Source of the DNA: Ahrensia marina
GTDB taxonomy: Bacteria; Pseudomonadota; Alphaproteobacteria; Rhizobiales; Rhizobiaceae
DNA length: 64,000 nucleotides
NCBI RefSeq assembly: GCF_001293565.1
Contig: NZ_JXMU01000007.1
Location: forward strand, 124,001-188,000
Reading direction: 5' to 3'
This document shows, piece by piece, positions 26,648 to 36,733 of this stretch. The translations under genes and the position numbers were made by a program. The stretch's first letter is position 1; every line of letters starts with the position of its first letter. The notes under the pieces were generated by a model. The model did not search any database. It saw only the letters and a list, made by a program, of their open reading frames with translations, and had not been told where the DNA came from.

Positions 26648-27076
26648 ATGAGCGATAAAAAGAAAGTCCCTAACCCGATCGATATCCATGTCGGCAGCAG
26701 AATTCGCCTACGTCGTACCATGCTGGGGATGAGTCAGGAAAAACTCGGTGAGTCTCTGGGGATTACTTTCCAGCAAATCCAGAAATATGAAAAAGGCACC
26801 AATCGTGTTGGTGCAAGCAGGCTTCAGAATATTGCAGGCATTTTGAATGTGCCGGTATCCTTCTTTTTCGAAGATGCCCCGGGCAGTGAAGCCGATTTAT
26901 CCGGCGGGCTGGAAGAAACATCGACAGGCTATGTCGTTAACTTCCTTTCCAGTTCTGAAGGGCTTCAATTAAATCGTGCTTTCGTCAATATCTCTGATCC
27001 TAAAGTGCGCCGCCGTATTATTGATCTGGTTAAGTCACTAGCTGATGATGCCGACGGGGATTCTGATGCTGAATAG
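26648..27076 (+). CDS. XRE-family transcriptional regulator upstream of metK
   Basis: A small DNA-binding protein, 142 residues. The Cro/CI-type helix-turn-helix lies at about residues 15-70 (IRLRRTMLGMSQEKLGESLG, ITFQQIQKYEKGTNRVGASRL). The C-terminal half is acidic with no recognised domain. It sits between lnt and metK, a conserved rhizobial arrangement. A similar gene next to actA/lnt in Sinorhizobium was named phrR for its induction by low pH. That link is recalled, not shown here. Targets are unknown; metK 147 bp downstream is an obvious candidate. Confidence 0.88.
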   Translation: MSDKKKVPNPIDIHVGSRIRLRRTMLGMSQEKLGESLGITFQQIQKYEKGTNRVGASRLQNIAGILNVPVSFFFEDAPGSEADLSGGLEETSTGYVVNFLSSSEGLQLNRAFVNISDPKVRRRIIDLVKSLADDADGDSDAE

Positions 27077-27222
27077 CTTCTGATTGGCAAAAAACATATG
27101 CACTTATGTTTATATCTTTCTATTGTGCTGTCCTGCTCTTGACCTTTATAGCCTAACCCAATATCCAAACTGCGATTATTCGGCGGTTTTGCCGCCTTTA
27201 ACCTATTTGCAGGATTACCGAT

Positions 27223-28494
27223 ATGGGCCGCCAAAACTACCTCTTCACCAGTGAATCTGTTTCTGAAGGTCATCCCGATAAGGTATGTGACAGAGTTTCT
27301 GATGAAATTGTGGACATGATCTACAAAGAGGCACGCAAAAGTGGTGACGACGCGTTATGGAATGTGCGCGTAGCGTGCGAAACTTTAACGACCACCAACC
27401 GTGTGGTTATTGCCGGTGAAGTGCGTGTGCCTGAGACTTTCTTTAAGAAAGACAAGTCCGGTGAAGTGCAAACAGATGAGGCCGGCAACCCAAAGATTGC
27501 CCCTGGACGTTTTCGCTCGGCCGCCCGCCGTGCCATTAAAGATATTGGCTATGAGCAAGATGGCTTCCATTGGAAAACAGCAAAAATTGACGTTCTGCTT
27601 CACGCGCAGTCGGCGGATATTGCGCAGGGCGTTGATAATTCTGCCGACCGTCAGGGCGAAGAAGGTGCAGGCGACCAAGGTATTATGTTTGGCTATGCTT
27701 GCGAAGAGACGCCGGAACTTATGCCTGCGCCGATATATTATTCCCACAAAATCCTCGAGCTACTTGCGATCGCCCGCAAAAAAGGCGAGGGCGATGTTGC
27801 CAAACTAGGCCCTGATGCAAAATCTCAGGTTACTGTGCGCTATGAAGATGGCCTGCCCAAAGAAGTAACATCAATCGTATTGTCGACGCAGCATCTTGAT
27901 CCATCATGGGATTCCAAAAAGGTTCGTGCGGTTTGTGAACCATATATTCGCGAGGCACTGACAGATCTGCCAATCGCTAATAATTGCATCTGGTATATCA
28001 ACCCAACAGGGAAATTCGTGATCGGTGGTCCTGACGGTGATGCCGGTCTGACTGGCCGGAAGATTATCGTTGATACTTATGGCGGCGCAGCGCCCCATGG
28101 CGGCGGCGCATTTTCCGGAAAAGACACAACGAAAGTTGACCGTTCTGCAGCTTATGCGTCACGTTATCTGGCGAAAAACATTGTTGCTGCGAAGCTGGCA
28201 AGCCGTTGCACAATTCAGCTCTCCTATGCCATTGGCGTGGCCCAGCCATTGTCGATTTATGTTGACACCCACGGCACGGGCAAAGTGCATGAGAGCAAAA
28301 TCGAAGCGGCAATTCGCGAAACGATGGATTTGTCACCGGGCGGCATTCGTCGTCATTTGAACCTGAACAAGCCAATCTATGCCAAAACAGCAGCGTATGG
28401 ACATTTTGGCCGCAAAGCTGGCCGCGATGGTTCTTTCTCATGGGAAAAAACAGATATCGTAAAAGCACTTAAAGCTGCTGTTGCTGCTGCCTGA
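27223..28494 (+). CDS. metK: S-adenosylmethionine synthetase
   Basis: Makes S-adenosylmethionine from methionine and ATP. It starts [30 protein letters not shown]; the catalytic blocks [24 protein letters not shown] and [25 protein letters not shown] are intact. 423 residues, slightly longer than enteric MetK, with alphaproteobacterial insertions. AGGA precedes the ATG. The 146-bp leader holds a 5-bp GGCGG/CCGCC hairpin at 27182-27196 but no SAM-riboswitch architecture that I can recognise. Confidence 0.98.
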   Translation: MGRQNYLFTSESVSEGHPDKVCDRVSDEIVDMIYKEARKSGDDALWNVRVACETLTTTNRVVIAGEVRVPETFFKKDKSGEVQTDEAGNPKIAPGRFRSAARRAIKDIGYEQDGFHWKTAKIDVLLHAQSADIAQGVDNSADRQGEEGAGDQGIMFGYACEETPELMPAPIYYSHKILELLAIARKKGEGDVAKLGPDAKSQVTVRYEDGLPKEVTSIVLSTQHLDPSWDSKKVRAVCEPYIREALTDLPIANNCIWYINPTGKFVIGGPDGDAGLTGRKIIVDTYGGAAPHGGGAFSGKDTTKVDRSAAYASRYLAKNIVAAKLASRCTIQLSYAIGVAQPLSIYVDTHGTGKVHESKIEAAIRETMDLSPGGIRRHLNLNKPIYAKTAAYGHFGRKAGRDGSFSWEKTDIVKALKAAVAAA

Positions 28495-28509
28495 TTGGGC
28501 AAAAGAATA

Positions 28510-29211
28510 ATGAGCGAAGACAGGCGAAGTCGTTCCACAGAAGCATTTTTTGGTAGGCGGCGCGGTAAGCCGATGAAGCCGCGCCAGTCGGGCCAATATC
28601 ATGCGCAATTGCCAAAATTGCGCATTGCGATAGACGAATATCAAGCCCCTGCCTCGCTGTCAGAATTGTTCGGGCATAAACCGGAAAAAATCCGTCTTGA
28701 AATCGGGTTTGGCGGCGGCGAACATCTCGTTCACGAGGCATCCCGCTTTCCTGATATCGGTTTTGTCGGTGTTGAGCCGTTTGTAAATTCAATGGCAAAA
28801 TTTCTGGCCAATGCGAGCGAGGAAGGGCTGGAAAATTTGCGCGTCTATGATGATGATGCAACGCAGCTTCTCGATTGGATGCCGGCCAACTCAATTGATG
28901 GTATTGATCTGCTTTATCCGGATCCATGGCCCAAAAAGAAGCACTGGAAGCGGCGTTTTGTAAATCAGCAGAATTTGACGCGTTTTGCCCGTGTCATGAA
29001 GCCGGGAAGCCTTTTCCGCTTTGCTTCTGATATCGATACATATGTCAATTGGACGTTAAAGCACTGCGACGAGCATCCTGACTTCGAGTGGGTGGCGCAG
29101 GCGGCCGATGATTGGCATGCACCCTATGAGGCGTGGCCCGGTACCCGCTATGAAGCAAAAGCCTTCCGCGAAGGCCGCACACCGGCTTACCTAACCTTTC
29201 TAAGACAATAA
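28510..29211 (+). CDS. trmB: tRNA (guanine-N7-)-methyltransferase
   Basis: Methylates G46 of tRNA. The SAM site is [16 protein letters not shown], followed by [35 protein letters not shown] and the C-terminal catalytic motif [21 protein letters not shown] at 28510 gives 233 residues; an in-frame TTG at 28495, touching the metK stop, is less likely. The metK-trmB-rimP succession is common in Hyphomicrobiales, here interrupted by a divergent deacetylase gene. An intrinsic terminator follows. Confidence 0.96.
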   Translation: MSEDRRSRSTEAFFGRRRGKPMKPRQSGQYHAQLPKLRIAIDEYQAPASLSELFGHKPEKIRLEIGFGGGEHLVHEASRFPDIGFVGVEPFVNSMAKFLANASEEGLENLRVYDDDATQLLDWMPANSIDGIDLLYPDPWPKKKHWKRRFVNQQNLTRFARVMKPGSLFRFASDIDTYVNWTLKHCDEHPDFEWVAQAADDWHAPYEAWPGTRYEAKAFREGRTPAYLTFLRQ

Positions 29212-29231
29212 AGATCTGTAAATCCAACTTT

Positions 29232-29259
29232 AAGGCGCCTCAAAGACAGGCGCCTTTGT
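29232..29259 (+). terminator. Terminator between trmB and the convergent deacetylase gene
   Basis: A perfect 9-bp stem AAGGCGCCT/AGGCGCCTT with a 7-nt loop lies 20 bp after the trmB stop. The stem's own TTT and a following GTGATG give only a short U-run, so efficiency may be moderate. The symmetric A/T flanks could let it act on both strands. Confidence 0.75.
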
Positions 29260-29274
29260 GATGTAATTTTATTA

Positions 29275-30117
29275 TTAATCAAGCAGGGCAACCGCACCGC
29301 CAACACCGCGCGACGGTTGCAGATTAACGACCTTGTAGCCGTCTGCTTTCAAGCGGCGCAACAATGTAGGCAGCATGGTTGCCGTGCGATTATGAAGATC
29401 ATGCAGTAAAATGATGCCGCTGCCTTTGGCGTCGAGGCGCTTCATTGTTTGTTCGACCACGCGGGCCGGGCTGACCTTGAAATAATCTTTACTGTCGACA
29501 TCGACATCAAGAACGACTGTGCCGCGTGATGCTAGATGATTACGCAGCTTTGTCGTGTGGCTCAGATATGGAAAGCGGAAGAAGGCAACTTCGCCGCCTG
29601 TTGCTGCCCGGACAGCACGCTCACCGCGGCGAATGTTTTCCAGCGCGGAGCTAAAGCTTACATTTGCAAGATTGGCGTGATCATAGGTATGGCTACCGAT
29701 AGCGTGCCCTTCACGTGCGACGCGTTTGGCAAGTGCAGGGTGGGCTTTGGCCATATGCCCGACCATAAGAAATGTTGCTTTGACGCCATGCCTATCAAGG
29801 GCAGATAAAATCCGTTCGGTTTTTCCCGGTGCAGGGCCGTCATCAAATGTGAGGATAACTTCTTTACTACGCAAATGAATGTCCCTGATTGATGAGGCAT
29901 ACATAGTGCGACCGGCAAGACCTGAGTTTGAAAAGTAGGGAGGTTGATACTCCGGCTGCGGGTTCTGCGGGCGGAAAATCAAAGGGGAATCGGCTTGATA
30001 GGAGACCGCAGTAATCGGCCTTTCTGTGCTAAATTGCGTGACTGGCTTTGGTTTAGACGCACATCCTGCAACAACTAGCCCGACAATAAGGCTGGCAAAC
30101 ACACTCGAAAAACGCAT
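29275..30117 (-). CDS. Lipoprotein polysaccharide deacetylase (NodB homology)
   Basis: Carbohydrate esterase family 4 protein. The N-terminus MRFSSVFASLIVGLVVAGCAS is a lipoprotein signal with lipobox VAGC, so the mature protein is probably anchored in the periplasm. The NodB domain has the catalytic Asp pair in VILTFDDGPAPGKTERIL, metal histidines in GSHTYDHANL, and FFRFPYLSHT; the C-terminal GSGIILLHDLHNRT supplies another active-site His. ATG at 30117 places the signal peptide correctly; a longer reading would not. 280 residues. Likely substrates are peptidoglycan or an exopolysaccharide; not determinable here. Confidence 0.88.
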   Translation of the reverse strand: MRFSSVFASLIVGLVVAGCASKPKPVTQFSTERPITAVSYQADSPLIFRPQNPQPEYQPPYFSNSGLAGRTMYASSIRDIHLRSKEVILTFDDGPAPGKTERILSALDRHGVKATFLMVGHMAKAHPALAKRVAREGHAIGSHTYDHANLANVSFSSALENIRRGERAVRAATGGEVAFFRFPYLSHTTKLRNHLASRGTVVLDVDVDSKDYFKVSPARVVEQTMKRLDAKGSGIILLHDLHNRTATMLPTLLRRLKADGYKVVNLQPSRGVGGAVALLD

Positions 30118-30299
30118 AATCTGACTACTCGTACTAATGTAAACAGGCCTATGGGTCAGACCCTTAACAAACACGGTAAATAATCTTGGTTAATCAGCTG
30201 CGAAGAAACGTGGTTAACACAGAGTAAATGTTTGCATCGGCCAATTTGGGCGAATTTCAACAGCGTCCTTGCAAATCCTTCAATGTGGGCGTATATCAG

Positions 30300-30362
30300 A
30301 TGAAAATCTTGATCGAACGAACAAGAGTGGGCCACACGGACCCGCTCTTTTTTATTACTTGA
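30300..30362 (+). other. Possible 20-codon leader ORF in the rimP leader
   Basis: ATG at 30300 opens a frame [20 protein letters not shown] ending in TGA at 30360-30362, 20 bp before the rimP start. Its second half is encoded by the terminator hairpin at 30323-30353. It has no good ribosome-binding site and no run of a single amino acid that would mark a classical leader peptide. It may be a chance ORF; it is noted because its overlap with the hairpin could let translation influence termination. Confidence 0.25.
30323..30353 (+). promoter_or_regulatory. Terminator-type hairpin in the rimP-nusA leader (attenuator candidate)
   Basis: AGAGTGGG pairs with CCCGCTCT (one G-U pair), closing on an ACAC-containing loop, and is followed directly by six T residues. 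It has the full form of an intrinsic terminator, yet it lies 30 bp upstream of rimP on the same strand. The nearest upstream gene is divergent, so any transcript reaching it must begin in the ~200 bp before it and belong to the rimP-nusA-infB operon. Attenuation upstream of rimP has been proposed in other Proteobacteria; here it is inferred. Confidence 0.65.
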
Positions 30363-30382
30363 AAGGCCCAAATCAGATCGAA

Positions 30383-31006
30383 ATGACCGAACAAAACGCA
30401 TTGCCTCCGGTGGAAAATTATGAGCCGCGCCTTATCACAGAGACGGGGGTGGATGCTCGTATCGCTTCTATTGTTGAGCCTGTTATCAATGGCGCCGGCT
30501 ATGTTTTGTGTCGTGTAAGGCTGAGCGGTTTGAACGGCCTGACTTTGCAGATCATGGTCGAGCGTCCTGATGGTACGATGACGGTTTCCGATTGTGAGGA
30601 AGTCAGCCGTATGTTGTCACCTTTGCTCGACGTGGAAGATCCCGTTGAGCGCCAATATTATTTGGAGGTTTCAACGCCCGGTATTGATCGCCCGCTAGTT
30701 CGCAAATCTGACTTTAAAAAATGGAGCGGCCACATCGTGAAGCTTGAAACTTCGCGTATGGTGGAAAATCGCAAACGGTTTCGTGGTAATATTACCGAGG
30801 TCACTGACGCCGCGTTTACATTGGTGCCAGACAAGGCAACCTATGGTGAAAACAGTGCCGTGGTTATTCCGTTTGATGCAATTAGCGATGCGCGGTTGAT
30901 CCTGACGGATGAATTGATCCGCGATTCTTTAAAAGCTGATAAAGCTGCACGTATAGCGCGCGGTGAAACTGTAGACGACGACTTAGACAATAACGACAAC
31001 TCTTAA
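30383..31006 (+). CDS. rimP: Ribosome maturation factor RimP
   Basis: Assists 30S assembly. The N-terminal domain shows [20 protein letters not shown] and [12 protein letters not shown], then the family block [47 protein letters not shown]. The acidic C-terminal tail is typical of alphaproteobacteria. ATG at 30383 gives 207 residues; reading further upstream would run through the terminator hairpin and out of family homology. First gene of the nusA operon. Confidence 0.95.
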   Translation: MTEQNALPPVENYEPRLITETGVDARIASIVEPVINGAGYVLCRVRLSGLNGLTLQIMVERPDGTMTVSDCEEVSRMLSPLLDVEDPVERQYYLEVSTPGIDRPLVRKSDFKKWSGHIVKLETSRMVENRKRFRGNITEVTDAAFTLVPDKATYGENSAVVIPFDAISDARLILTDELIRDSLKADKAARIARGETVDDDLDNNDNS

Positions 31007-31046
31007 AGTGAAATGCTGATGGTTGAGGCCATCAAGGAGAACTTTC

Positions 31047-32657
31047 ATGGCAGTAAGTGCAAACAAACTAGAGCTTCTTCAAATTGCGGATGCTGTTGCG
31101 CGTGAAAAGCTGATCGACAAAGAAATTGTCATTGGCGCGATGGCCGATGCCATCCAGAAGGCAGCAAAGTCCCGCTATGGTCAGGAAACCAACGTGCACG
31201 CGGACATCAATGCCAAAACGGGTGAAATTCGTCTCGAGCGATTGATGGAAGTTGTCGAGGAAGTTGAAAACTACGACAACCAGATTCATATTGATCTGGC
31301 ACGCGCTGATAATCCGGACATTGAAGTTGGTCAGTTTACGCGCGAAACGCTGCCGCCGCTTGATTTCGGCCGCATTGCTGCTCAGTCCGCAAAACAGGTT
31401 ATCGTGCAAAAAGTACGTGAAGCCGAACGCGACAAGCAATATGATGAATACAAGGACCGCGTTGGCGAAATTATCAACGGTACAGTCAAGCGTGTTGAAT
31501 ACGGCAATGTCATAGTAGATTTGGGGCGCGGTGAAGGCATCATCCGCCGCGATGAGCTGATACCGCGCGAAACTTACCGTTATGGTGAGCGCGTGCGTGC
31601 AATCATCTATGACGTGCGCAGAGAACAGCGTGGCCCGCAAATATTCTTGAGCCGCACGCATCCGCAATTCATGGCGAAACTGTTCCAGATGGAAGTGCCG
31701 GAGATCTACGATGGTATCATCGAGATTAAATCCGTTGCGCGTGATCCGGGCTCACGGGCAAAAATCGCGGTCATTTCATCAGATTCATCCATCGATCCGG
31801 TGGGTGCATGTGTTGGTATGCGCGGCTCGCGTGTTCAGGCGGTTGTTGCCGAGTTGCAGGGAGAGAAAATCGATATCATTCCTTGGCAGCCGGATGCCGC
31901 TTCATTTATCGTGAATGCGCTACAGCCTGCCGAGGTTGCTAAAGTGGTTCTTGATGAAGATGCCGAGCGCATTGAAGTCGTTGTGCCTGATGAGCAATTA
32001 TCGCTGGCGATTGGTCGCCGCGGACAGAATGTGCGTCTGGCCTCGCAATTGACCGGTTGGGATATTGATATACTGACTGAGGAAGAAGAATCTTCCCGCC
32101 GCCAGAAAGAGTTTGCCGAGCGTTCAGAATTGTTCATGCAAGCGCTGGATGTGGATGAAATGGTTGGTCAGGTTCTTGCCTCTGAAGGCTTTTCTTCGAT
32201 TGAAGAAGTTGCCTATGTGGATGCCGATGAAGTGGCCTCCATTGAAGGCTTCGACGAAGATACAGCGAGCGAAATCCAGGCACGGGCAAACGAGTACCTT
32301 GAGCGCATTGAAGCTGAAAATGACGAAAAGCGTAAAGCTTTGGGCGTTGATGATGCTTTGTTTGAGGTTCCGGGCCTGACAACGGCTATGCTTGTCACAC
32401 TTGGCGAAGATGGTATCAAAACCATGGATGACTTTGCAGGTTGTGCTGTCGACGATCTATGCGGTTGGCGCGAGCGTAAGGACGGTGAGACAAAGACTTT
32501 TGACGGTCTCTTTACGCCTTACGGAACAACACGGGCGGAAGCAGAAGAAATGATTGTTGCTGCGCGTCTCGCTGAAGGCTGGATCACGCAGGAAGAATTG
32601 GACGCTGAAGCAGAAGAGACTGAAGTTGATGACGTGGAGGAATCAAACGCGATTTAA
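31047..32657 (+). CDS. nusA: Transcription termination/antitermination factor NusA
   Basis: Binds RNA polymerase and nascent RNA. It comprises an N-terminal polymerase-binding domain, an S1 domain ([21 protein letters not shown]), KH1/KH2 ([41 protein letters not shown]) and two acidic C-terminal repeats ([32 protein letters not shown]). ATG at 31047 follows AAGGAG and gives 536 residues; an upstream in-frame start lacks this site. Confidence 0.97.
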   Translation: MAVSANKLELLQIADAVAREKLIDKEIVIGAMADAIQKAAKSRYGQETNVHADINAKTGEIRLERLMEVVEEVENYDNQIHIDLARADNPDIEVGQFTRETLPPLDFGRIAAQSAKQVIVQKVREAERDKQYDEYKDRVGEIINGTVKRVEYGNVIVDLGRGEGIIRRDELIPRETYRYGERVRAIIYDVRREQRGPQIFLSRTHPQFMAKLFQMEVPEIYDGIIEIKSVARDPGSRAKIAVISSDSSIDPVGACVGMRGSRVQAVVAELQGEKIDIIPWQPDAASFIVNALQPAEVAKVVLDEDAERIEVVVPDEQLSLAIGRRGQNVRLASQLTGWDIDILTEEEESSRRQKEFAERSELFMQALDVDEMVGQVLASEGFSSIEEVAYVDADEVASIEGFDEDTASEIQARANEYLERIEAENDEKRKALGVDDALFEVPGLTTAMLVTLGEDGIKTMDDFAGCAVDDLCGWRERKDGETKTFDGLFTPYGTTRAEAEEMIVAARLAEGWITQEELDAEAEETEVDDVEESNAI

Positions 32658-32674
32658 CGACTTGCGTGACAGTT

Positions 32675-33346
32675 ATGGCCAAGGGCAATGCATCTGATAT
32701 GAATGACCGCAAATGTATTGTCACAGGTCAAAGCGGTGACGCGGAGGCGTTAATGCGCTTTGTCGTTGGGCCAAATGATCAAGTCGTGCCCGATTTAAAG
32801 CGAAATTTACCGGGACGCGGTTGTTGGGTACGGGCTGAACGCACATATATAGAACAGGCAGTTGCAAAAAGATTGTTTGCTCGCGGCCTTAAACAGAATG
32901 TAGTGGTGCAGGATGATCTGCCGGAATTGGTTGATGAACTGCTAAAAAAGGCCGCTTTGGGAAGTTTGGGGCTGGCGCGTAAAGCTGGCATGGCAATTTT
33001 CGGTTCTACTCAGGTTGGTAAGGCCGTTCGCGCAGGTAAGGCATTAGCCGTTTTGCACTCCTCTTCGGCGGCGCCAGACGGTGTAAGAAAGATAACACAG
33101 GCCAGACGCGCGACGGTGCATCTGGGAGGTCCCAAAATAGAGTCGTTTACTTTATTTGGAACTGAAGAAATGGATTTGGCTTTTGGCGGCGGAAATGTGA
33201 TACATGCCGCAATACTGGATGCTGGACCGGGTGCAGCAACGCTGAAAAAACTCAAAGCGTTGAAATTGTACCGGCAGATAGCAGATGAACATGACATGCC
33301 GGAAGGGGAAAGCTTCTGGGATGAGGAAGAAACAGACGAAGAATGA
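32675..33346 (+). CDS. YlxR/L7Ae-like RNA-binding protein
   Basis: A two-domain protein usual for alphaproteobacteria. The N-terminal YlxR domain ([36 protein letters not shown]) is fused to an L7Ae/L30e-like fold ([38 protein letters not shown]). It probably binds RNA in transcription or ribosome assembly; the precise role is unknown. No clear ribosome-binding site decides between GTG 32666, ATG 32675 and ATG 32699. The stop overlaps the infB start (ATGA). Confidence 0.88.
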   Translation: MAKGNASDMNDRKCIVTGQSGDAEALMRFVVGPNDQVVPDLKRNLPGRGCWVRAERTYIEQAVAKRLFARGLKQNVVVQDDLPELVDELLKKAALGSLGLARKAGMAIFGSTQVGKAVRAGKALAVLHSSSAAPDGVRKITQARRATVHLGGPKIESFTLFGTEEMDLAFGGGNVIHAAILDAGPGAATLKKLKALKLYRQIADEHDMPEGESFWDEEETDEE

Positions 33347-36129
33347 GCGATATGAATTCTGACGACAACAAAAAAGGCGGCTCCGGGCGCACACTCTCTT
33401 TAAAGGGTAGTGGTTCAGGCACTGTGCGTCAAAATTTGAGCCATGGCCGTTCCAAACAGGTCGTGGTTGAAACGCGCAAGCGCAAGTTTCTAACGCCTAA
33501 AGAAAAAGCAGCTCAAGCAAAGGCCGAAGCGGAAGCAAAAGCAGCGGCTGCCGCAGCCGTAAGCGCGCGCATTAAAGAGACTGAAGAGCGGGTGGCGACA
33601 CCGCCGCCGCCGGGCAAAGTCGTGCGCGAAACACCTGCTGCTGTTGAAGAGACTGCGTCAGTCGAGCAAACACCAGTTGATGAGAAGCCGGCTGCACCGC
33701 AAAAGCCTGAAGCTGCGCCCGTTGAAGAAGCGCCCAAGGAAAAGGCAACTCCGGTAAAAGCAAAAGAACAGGAAAAGCCAGGCGCGCCGACACAGAAAGC
33801 TTCGCCAGAGCGCACACCGGCTGCCAAAGCATCAAAACCTGCTGTTGCAAGCAAAGTGCGTGGCCGTAATCTTTCCAAGAACGAAATGGACGCACGTTTA
33901 CGCGCGCTTGAAAGTGCGAAAGAGCGTGCTGCTGAAGATGAAGAGCGCGCCGCCGAAATGACGCGCCGCCGTGCGGCTGAAGAAGAATTCCGCCGTAAAC
34001 AGGATGAAGAAGCCGCAAAACGCGCTGCTGACGAGCAACGCCGTGCTGAAGAGAAATTGCGCGCTGAGAAAAAGGCTGCCAAAGCTGCACAGGTTTCCCC
34101 AGCTGATGCGGAAGCTGCTGCTGCACGTGGAGAAACAAAACGCGGCGGCGGTATGCCGACACCTGCACGCCGCCCTGAAAAAGAAGACGCTAAACCGTCA
34201 CGTAACCCGCGCGGTAACGACCAGCGTCGCCGTGGCAAGCTAACCCTTGCAAATGCGACGGGTGACGGCGAAGGGCGTTCACGTTCCATGGCTGCGATGC
34301 GTCGCCGCCAGGAGAAAATCAAACGCGCACAAAGCGGCCAATCATCAGGCCCGCGTGAAAAGGTCGCGCGCGAAGTGCAGTTGCCTGAAACAATAACCAT
34401 TCAGGAACTGGCTCAGCGTATGGCAGAGCGTTCGGTTGATGTTGTCAAATACCTCATGAAAGAGGGACAGATGATGAAGCCAGGCGATTTGATTGATGCC
34501 GATTTGGCTCAATTGATTGCCGAAGAGTTCGGCCACACTGTTAAGCGTGTTACCGAAGCCGATGTCGAAGAAGGTATCTTCGATGTTCAGGACAAAGAAG
34601 AAGACCTTGAGGCTCGTGCGCCTGTTGTGACCATTATGGGCCACGTTGACCATGGTAAAACATCGCTTCTTGATGCAATCCGCAATGCGCGTGTTACTGC
34701 GGGCGAAGCTGGCGGTATCACACAGCATATCGGTGCTTATCAGGTTGAACAAAGTGGCCAGAAGATCACGTTCCTTGACACACCTGGCCACGCGGCATTT
34801 ACGGCAATGCGGGCACGTGGTGCTCAAGCAACCGATATTGCCGTTCTTGTTGTTGCCGCAGACGATGCGGTGATGCCGCAAACGATTGAATCAATTGCGC
34901 ATATCAAGGCGTCGGGTGTTCCGATGATTGTTGCAATCAACAAGATCGATAAGCCAACCGCTGACCCGCAAAAAGTGCGTACGGATCTTTTGCAGCATGA
35001 GGTTTTCGTTGAATCAATGGGCGGCGACACGCAAGAAGTTGAAGTGTCGGCTCTTAAAGGTACAAACCTTGACGGCCTTCTGGAAGCAATTTTGCTGCAG
35101 TCTGAAGTGCTAGAACTTAAAGCCAACCCGAACCGCTCTGCGGAAGGTACGGTTGTTGAAGCCAAGCTTGATAAAGGCCGCGGCGCCGTTGCAACAGTAT
35201 TGGTTCAAACCGGTACGTTGAAAGTCGGTGATATTCTTGTCGCCGGTTCGCAGTGGGGCAAAGTACGCGCATTGGTCAATGACCAAGGCGAACAAGTGTC
35301 AGAGGCTTTGCCGTCAACACCGGTTGAGGTTCTTGGCCTTAACGGTACACCACAGGCAGGTGACCGGGTTGCGGTTGTTGACAGTGAAGCGCGTGCGCGT
35401 GAAATTTCTGACTATCGTCAGCGCGTTGACCGTGAAAAAGCGGTTGCACGTCAAACCGGTGCACGCGGCTCACTTGAGCAGATGATGGCTTTGGCTGCGG
35501 ATAAAGACCGTGCGGAATTCCCGCTGCTCATTAAAGGTGATGTGCAGGGTTCCGTCGAAGCGATCAATGGTGCGCTGGAGAAAATGAGCACGGAAGAAGT
35601 GATCGCGCGTGTCGTCCATTCGGGCGCAGGCGGAATTACGGAAACAGATGTGTCGCTTGCAGAATCGACAGGTGCAGCGATCATGGGCTTTAACGTGCGT
35701 GCCAATAAGCAGGCGCGTGATGCTGCAGAAGCCGCTGGCGTGGAAATCCGCTATTACAACATCATTTATAACCTTCTTGATGACGTAAAAGCTGCGATGG
35801 AAGGCTTGTTGACACCAGAACGCCGCGAAACCTTCCTTGGTAACGCTGAAATGCTTGAAATCTTCAACATCACGAAAGTCGGTAAGATTGCCGGTTGCCG
35901 TGTGACAGAAGGTAAGGTTGAGCGCGGTGCCGGTGTGCGTCTTATCCGTGACAACGTTGTTATTCACGAAGGCAAGCTTAAAACGCTTAAGCGCTTCAAG
36001 GATGAGGTTGCTGAGGTGCCGTCCGGTCAGGAATGCGGTATGGCGTTTGAAAACTACGAAGATATTCGCGAAGGCGATATTGTCGAATGTTTCCGTGTCG
36101 AAGAGATCGCACGTAAACTCGACGCTTAA
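33343..36129 (+). CDS. infB: Translation initiation factor IF-2
   Basis: GTPase that places initiator tRNA on the 30S subunit, 928 residues. The N-terminus [22 protein letters not shown] is the alphaproteobacterial form. A long low-complexity region rich in Ala, Glu, Lys and Arg (about residues 45-330) is probably extended or coiled coil. The GTPase core has [22 protein letters not shown] and [10 protein letters not shown], followed by domains II-IV. ATG at 33343 overlaps the previous stop. Confidence 0.98.
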   Translation: MSDMNSDDNKKGGSGRTLSLKGSGSGTVRQNLSHGRSKQVVVETRKRKFLTPKEKAAQAKAEAEAKAAAAAAVSARIKETEERVATPPPPGKVVRETPAAVEETASVEQTPVDEKPAAPQKPEAAPVEEAPKEKATPVKAKEQEKPGAPTQKASPERTPAAKASKPAVASKVRGRNLSKNEMDARLRALESAKERAAEDEERAAEMTRRRAAEEEFRRKQDEEAAKRAADEQRRAEEKLRAEKKAAKAAQVSPADAEAAAARGETKRGGGMPTPARRPEKEDAKPSRNPRGNDQRRRGKLTLANATGDGEGRSRSMAAMRRRQEKIKRAQSGQSSGPREKVAREVQLPETITIQELAQRMAERSVDVVKYLMKEGQMMKPGDLIDADLAQLIAEEFGHTVKRVTEADVEEGIFDVQDKEEDLEARAPVVTIMGHVDHGKTSLLDAIRNARVTAGEAGGITQHIGAYQVEQSGQKITFLDTPGHAAFTAMRARGAQATDIAVLVVAADDAVMPQTIESIAHIKASGVPMIVAINKIDKPTADPQKVRTDLLQHEVFVESMGGDTQEVEVSALKGTNLDGLLEAILLQSEVLELKANPNRSAEGTVVEAKLDKGRGAVATVLVQTGTLKVGDILVAGSQWGKVRALVNDQGEQVSEALPSTPVEVLGLNGTPQAGDRVAVVDSEARAREISDYRQRVDREKAVARQTGARGSLEQMMALAADKDRAEFPLLIKGDVQGSVEAINGALEKMSTEEVIARVVHSGAGGITETDVSLAESTGAAIMGFNVRANKQARDAAEAAGVEIRYYNIIYNLLDDVKAAMEGLLTPERRETFLGNAEMLEIFNITKVGKIAGCRVTEGKVERGAGVRLIRDNVVIHEGKLKTLKRFKDEVAEVPSGQECGMAFENYEDIREGDIVECFRVEEIARKLDA

Positions 36130-36140
36130 TTAAAACTCAC

Positions 36141-36165
36141 GCCGGATGGTCCGATCCCATTCGGC
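36141..36165 (+). promoter_or_regulatory. Hairpin between infB and the small gene before rbfA
   Basis: GCCGGATGG (36141-36149) pairs with CCATTCGGC (36157-36165), with one G-U pair and a 7-nt loop. No T-run follows; the AGGAG ribosome-binding site of the next small gene begins at the very next base. It could act in mRNA processing or in setting translation of the 52-codon gene. Confidence 0.45.
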
Positions 36166-36176
36166 AGGAGATTGTG

Positions 36177-36335
36177 ATGAATTTCGACCAAGCATATTTG
36201 CGTCATTCATACGCTCGTCAGGGCGCGGTTTGTTATGCCATCTGCACATTGAAGGGTGCAGAAATTTTGCAGACCGGTAGATTTAAAGCGGAAACTTACA
36301 TTTCCTTCCAATGGAAAAGCGTAGATAATTTATGA
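36177..36335 (+). CDS. Unrecognised 52-residue protein between infB and rbfA
   Basis: I do not recognise this product. The frame starts [18 protein letters not shown] and ends [12 protein letters not shown]. It is basic, with two cysteines (residues 19 and 23) and no membrane segment or signal peptide. Support for reality: AGGAG lies 6 bp upstream of the ATG; the frame fills the otherwise unusually long infB-rbfA gap; and its TGA overlaps the rbfA ATG (ATGA), the same coupling used by other genes in this operon. It may be a lineage-specific translation-related small protein, or a leader ORF that delivers ribosomes to rbfA. Function unknown. Confidence 0.55.
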   Translation: MNFDQAYLRHSYARQGAVCYAICTLKGAEILQTGRFKAETYISFQWKSVDNL

Positions 36336-36733
36336 GTAAAGCAAACGAACCAAGTCAGCGCCAGCTTCGTGTCGGTGAAAATGTCCGCCATGCTTTGACG
36401 CAGCTTATTCAGCGGGGCGATGTACAGGATCCGGCACTTGACGGTGTCGTTGTTTCTATCACTGAAGTGCAAATGTCGCCGGACCTTAAAATCGCAACAG
36501 CCTTTGTTACGGCATTTGGCCAGCAGGATATGCAGCCGGTTGTTAAAGCGCTGGCAGCCAATGCCAAGTTCATTCGTGGCCGGGTTAGCCCGCAATTGCG
36601 TGAAATGAAATATATGCCCACATTCCGGTTCAGGCCGGATACCAGCTTCGACAATTTCTCGAAAATTGACGCTTTGCTGAAAAGCCCTGAAGTTTCCCGC
36701 GATCTCGGTGATGACGGTGAGGAAGAAGCTTAA
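36332..36733 (+). CDS. rbfA: 30S ribosome-binding factor RbfA
   Basis: Cold-shock assembly factor for the 30S subunit with a KH-like fold. [46 protein letters not shown] and [35 protein letters not shown] match the family; the acidic tail is common. 133 residues. The start overlaps the stop of the 52-codon gene, and its TAA overlaps the truB ATG by one base. Confidence 0.95.
   Translation: MSKANEPSQRQLRVGENVRHALTQLIQRGDVQDPALDGVVVSITEVQMSPDLKIATAFVTAFGQQDMQPVVKALAANAKFIRGRVSPQLREMKYMPTFRFRPDTSFDNFSKIDALLKSPEVSRDLGDDGEEEA

Noticed and set aside
27077-27222. SAM riboswitch upstream of metK
   Set aside because: Only a 5-bp hairpin is visible; no SAM-I, SAM-II or SAM/SAH-type architecture could be drawn by eye.
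31068-31667. 199-codon minus-strand ORF
   Set aside because: Fully antisense to nusA with no supporting motif; codon bias follows the nusA frame.
33513-34400. Long minus-strand ORF rich in Ser, Arg and Ala
   Set aside because: Antisense shadow of the low-complexity N-terminal part of infB.
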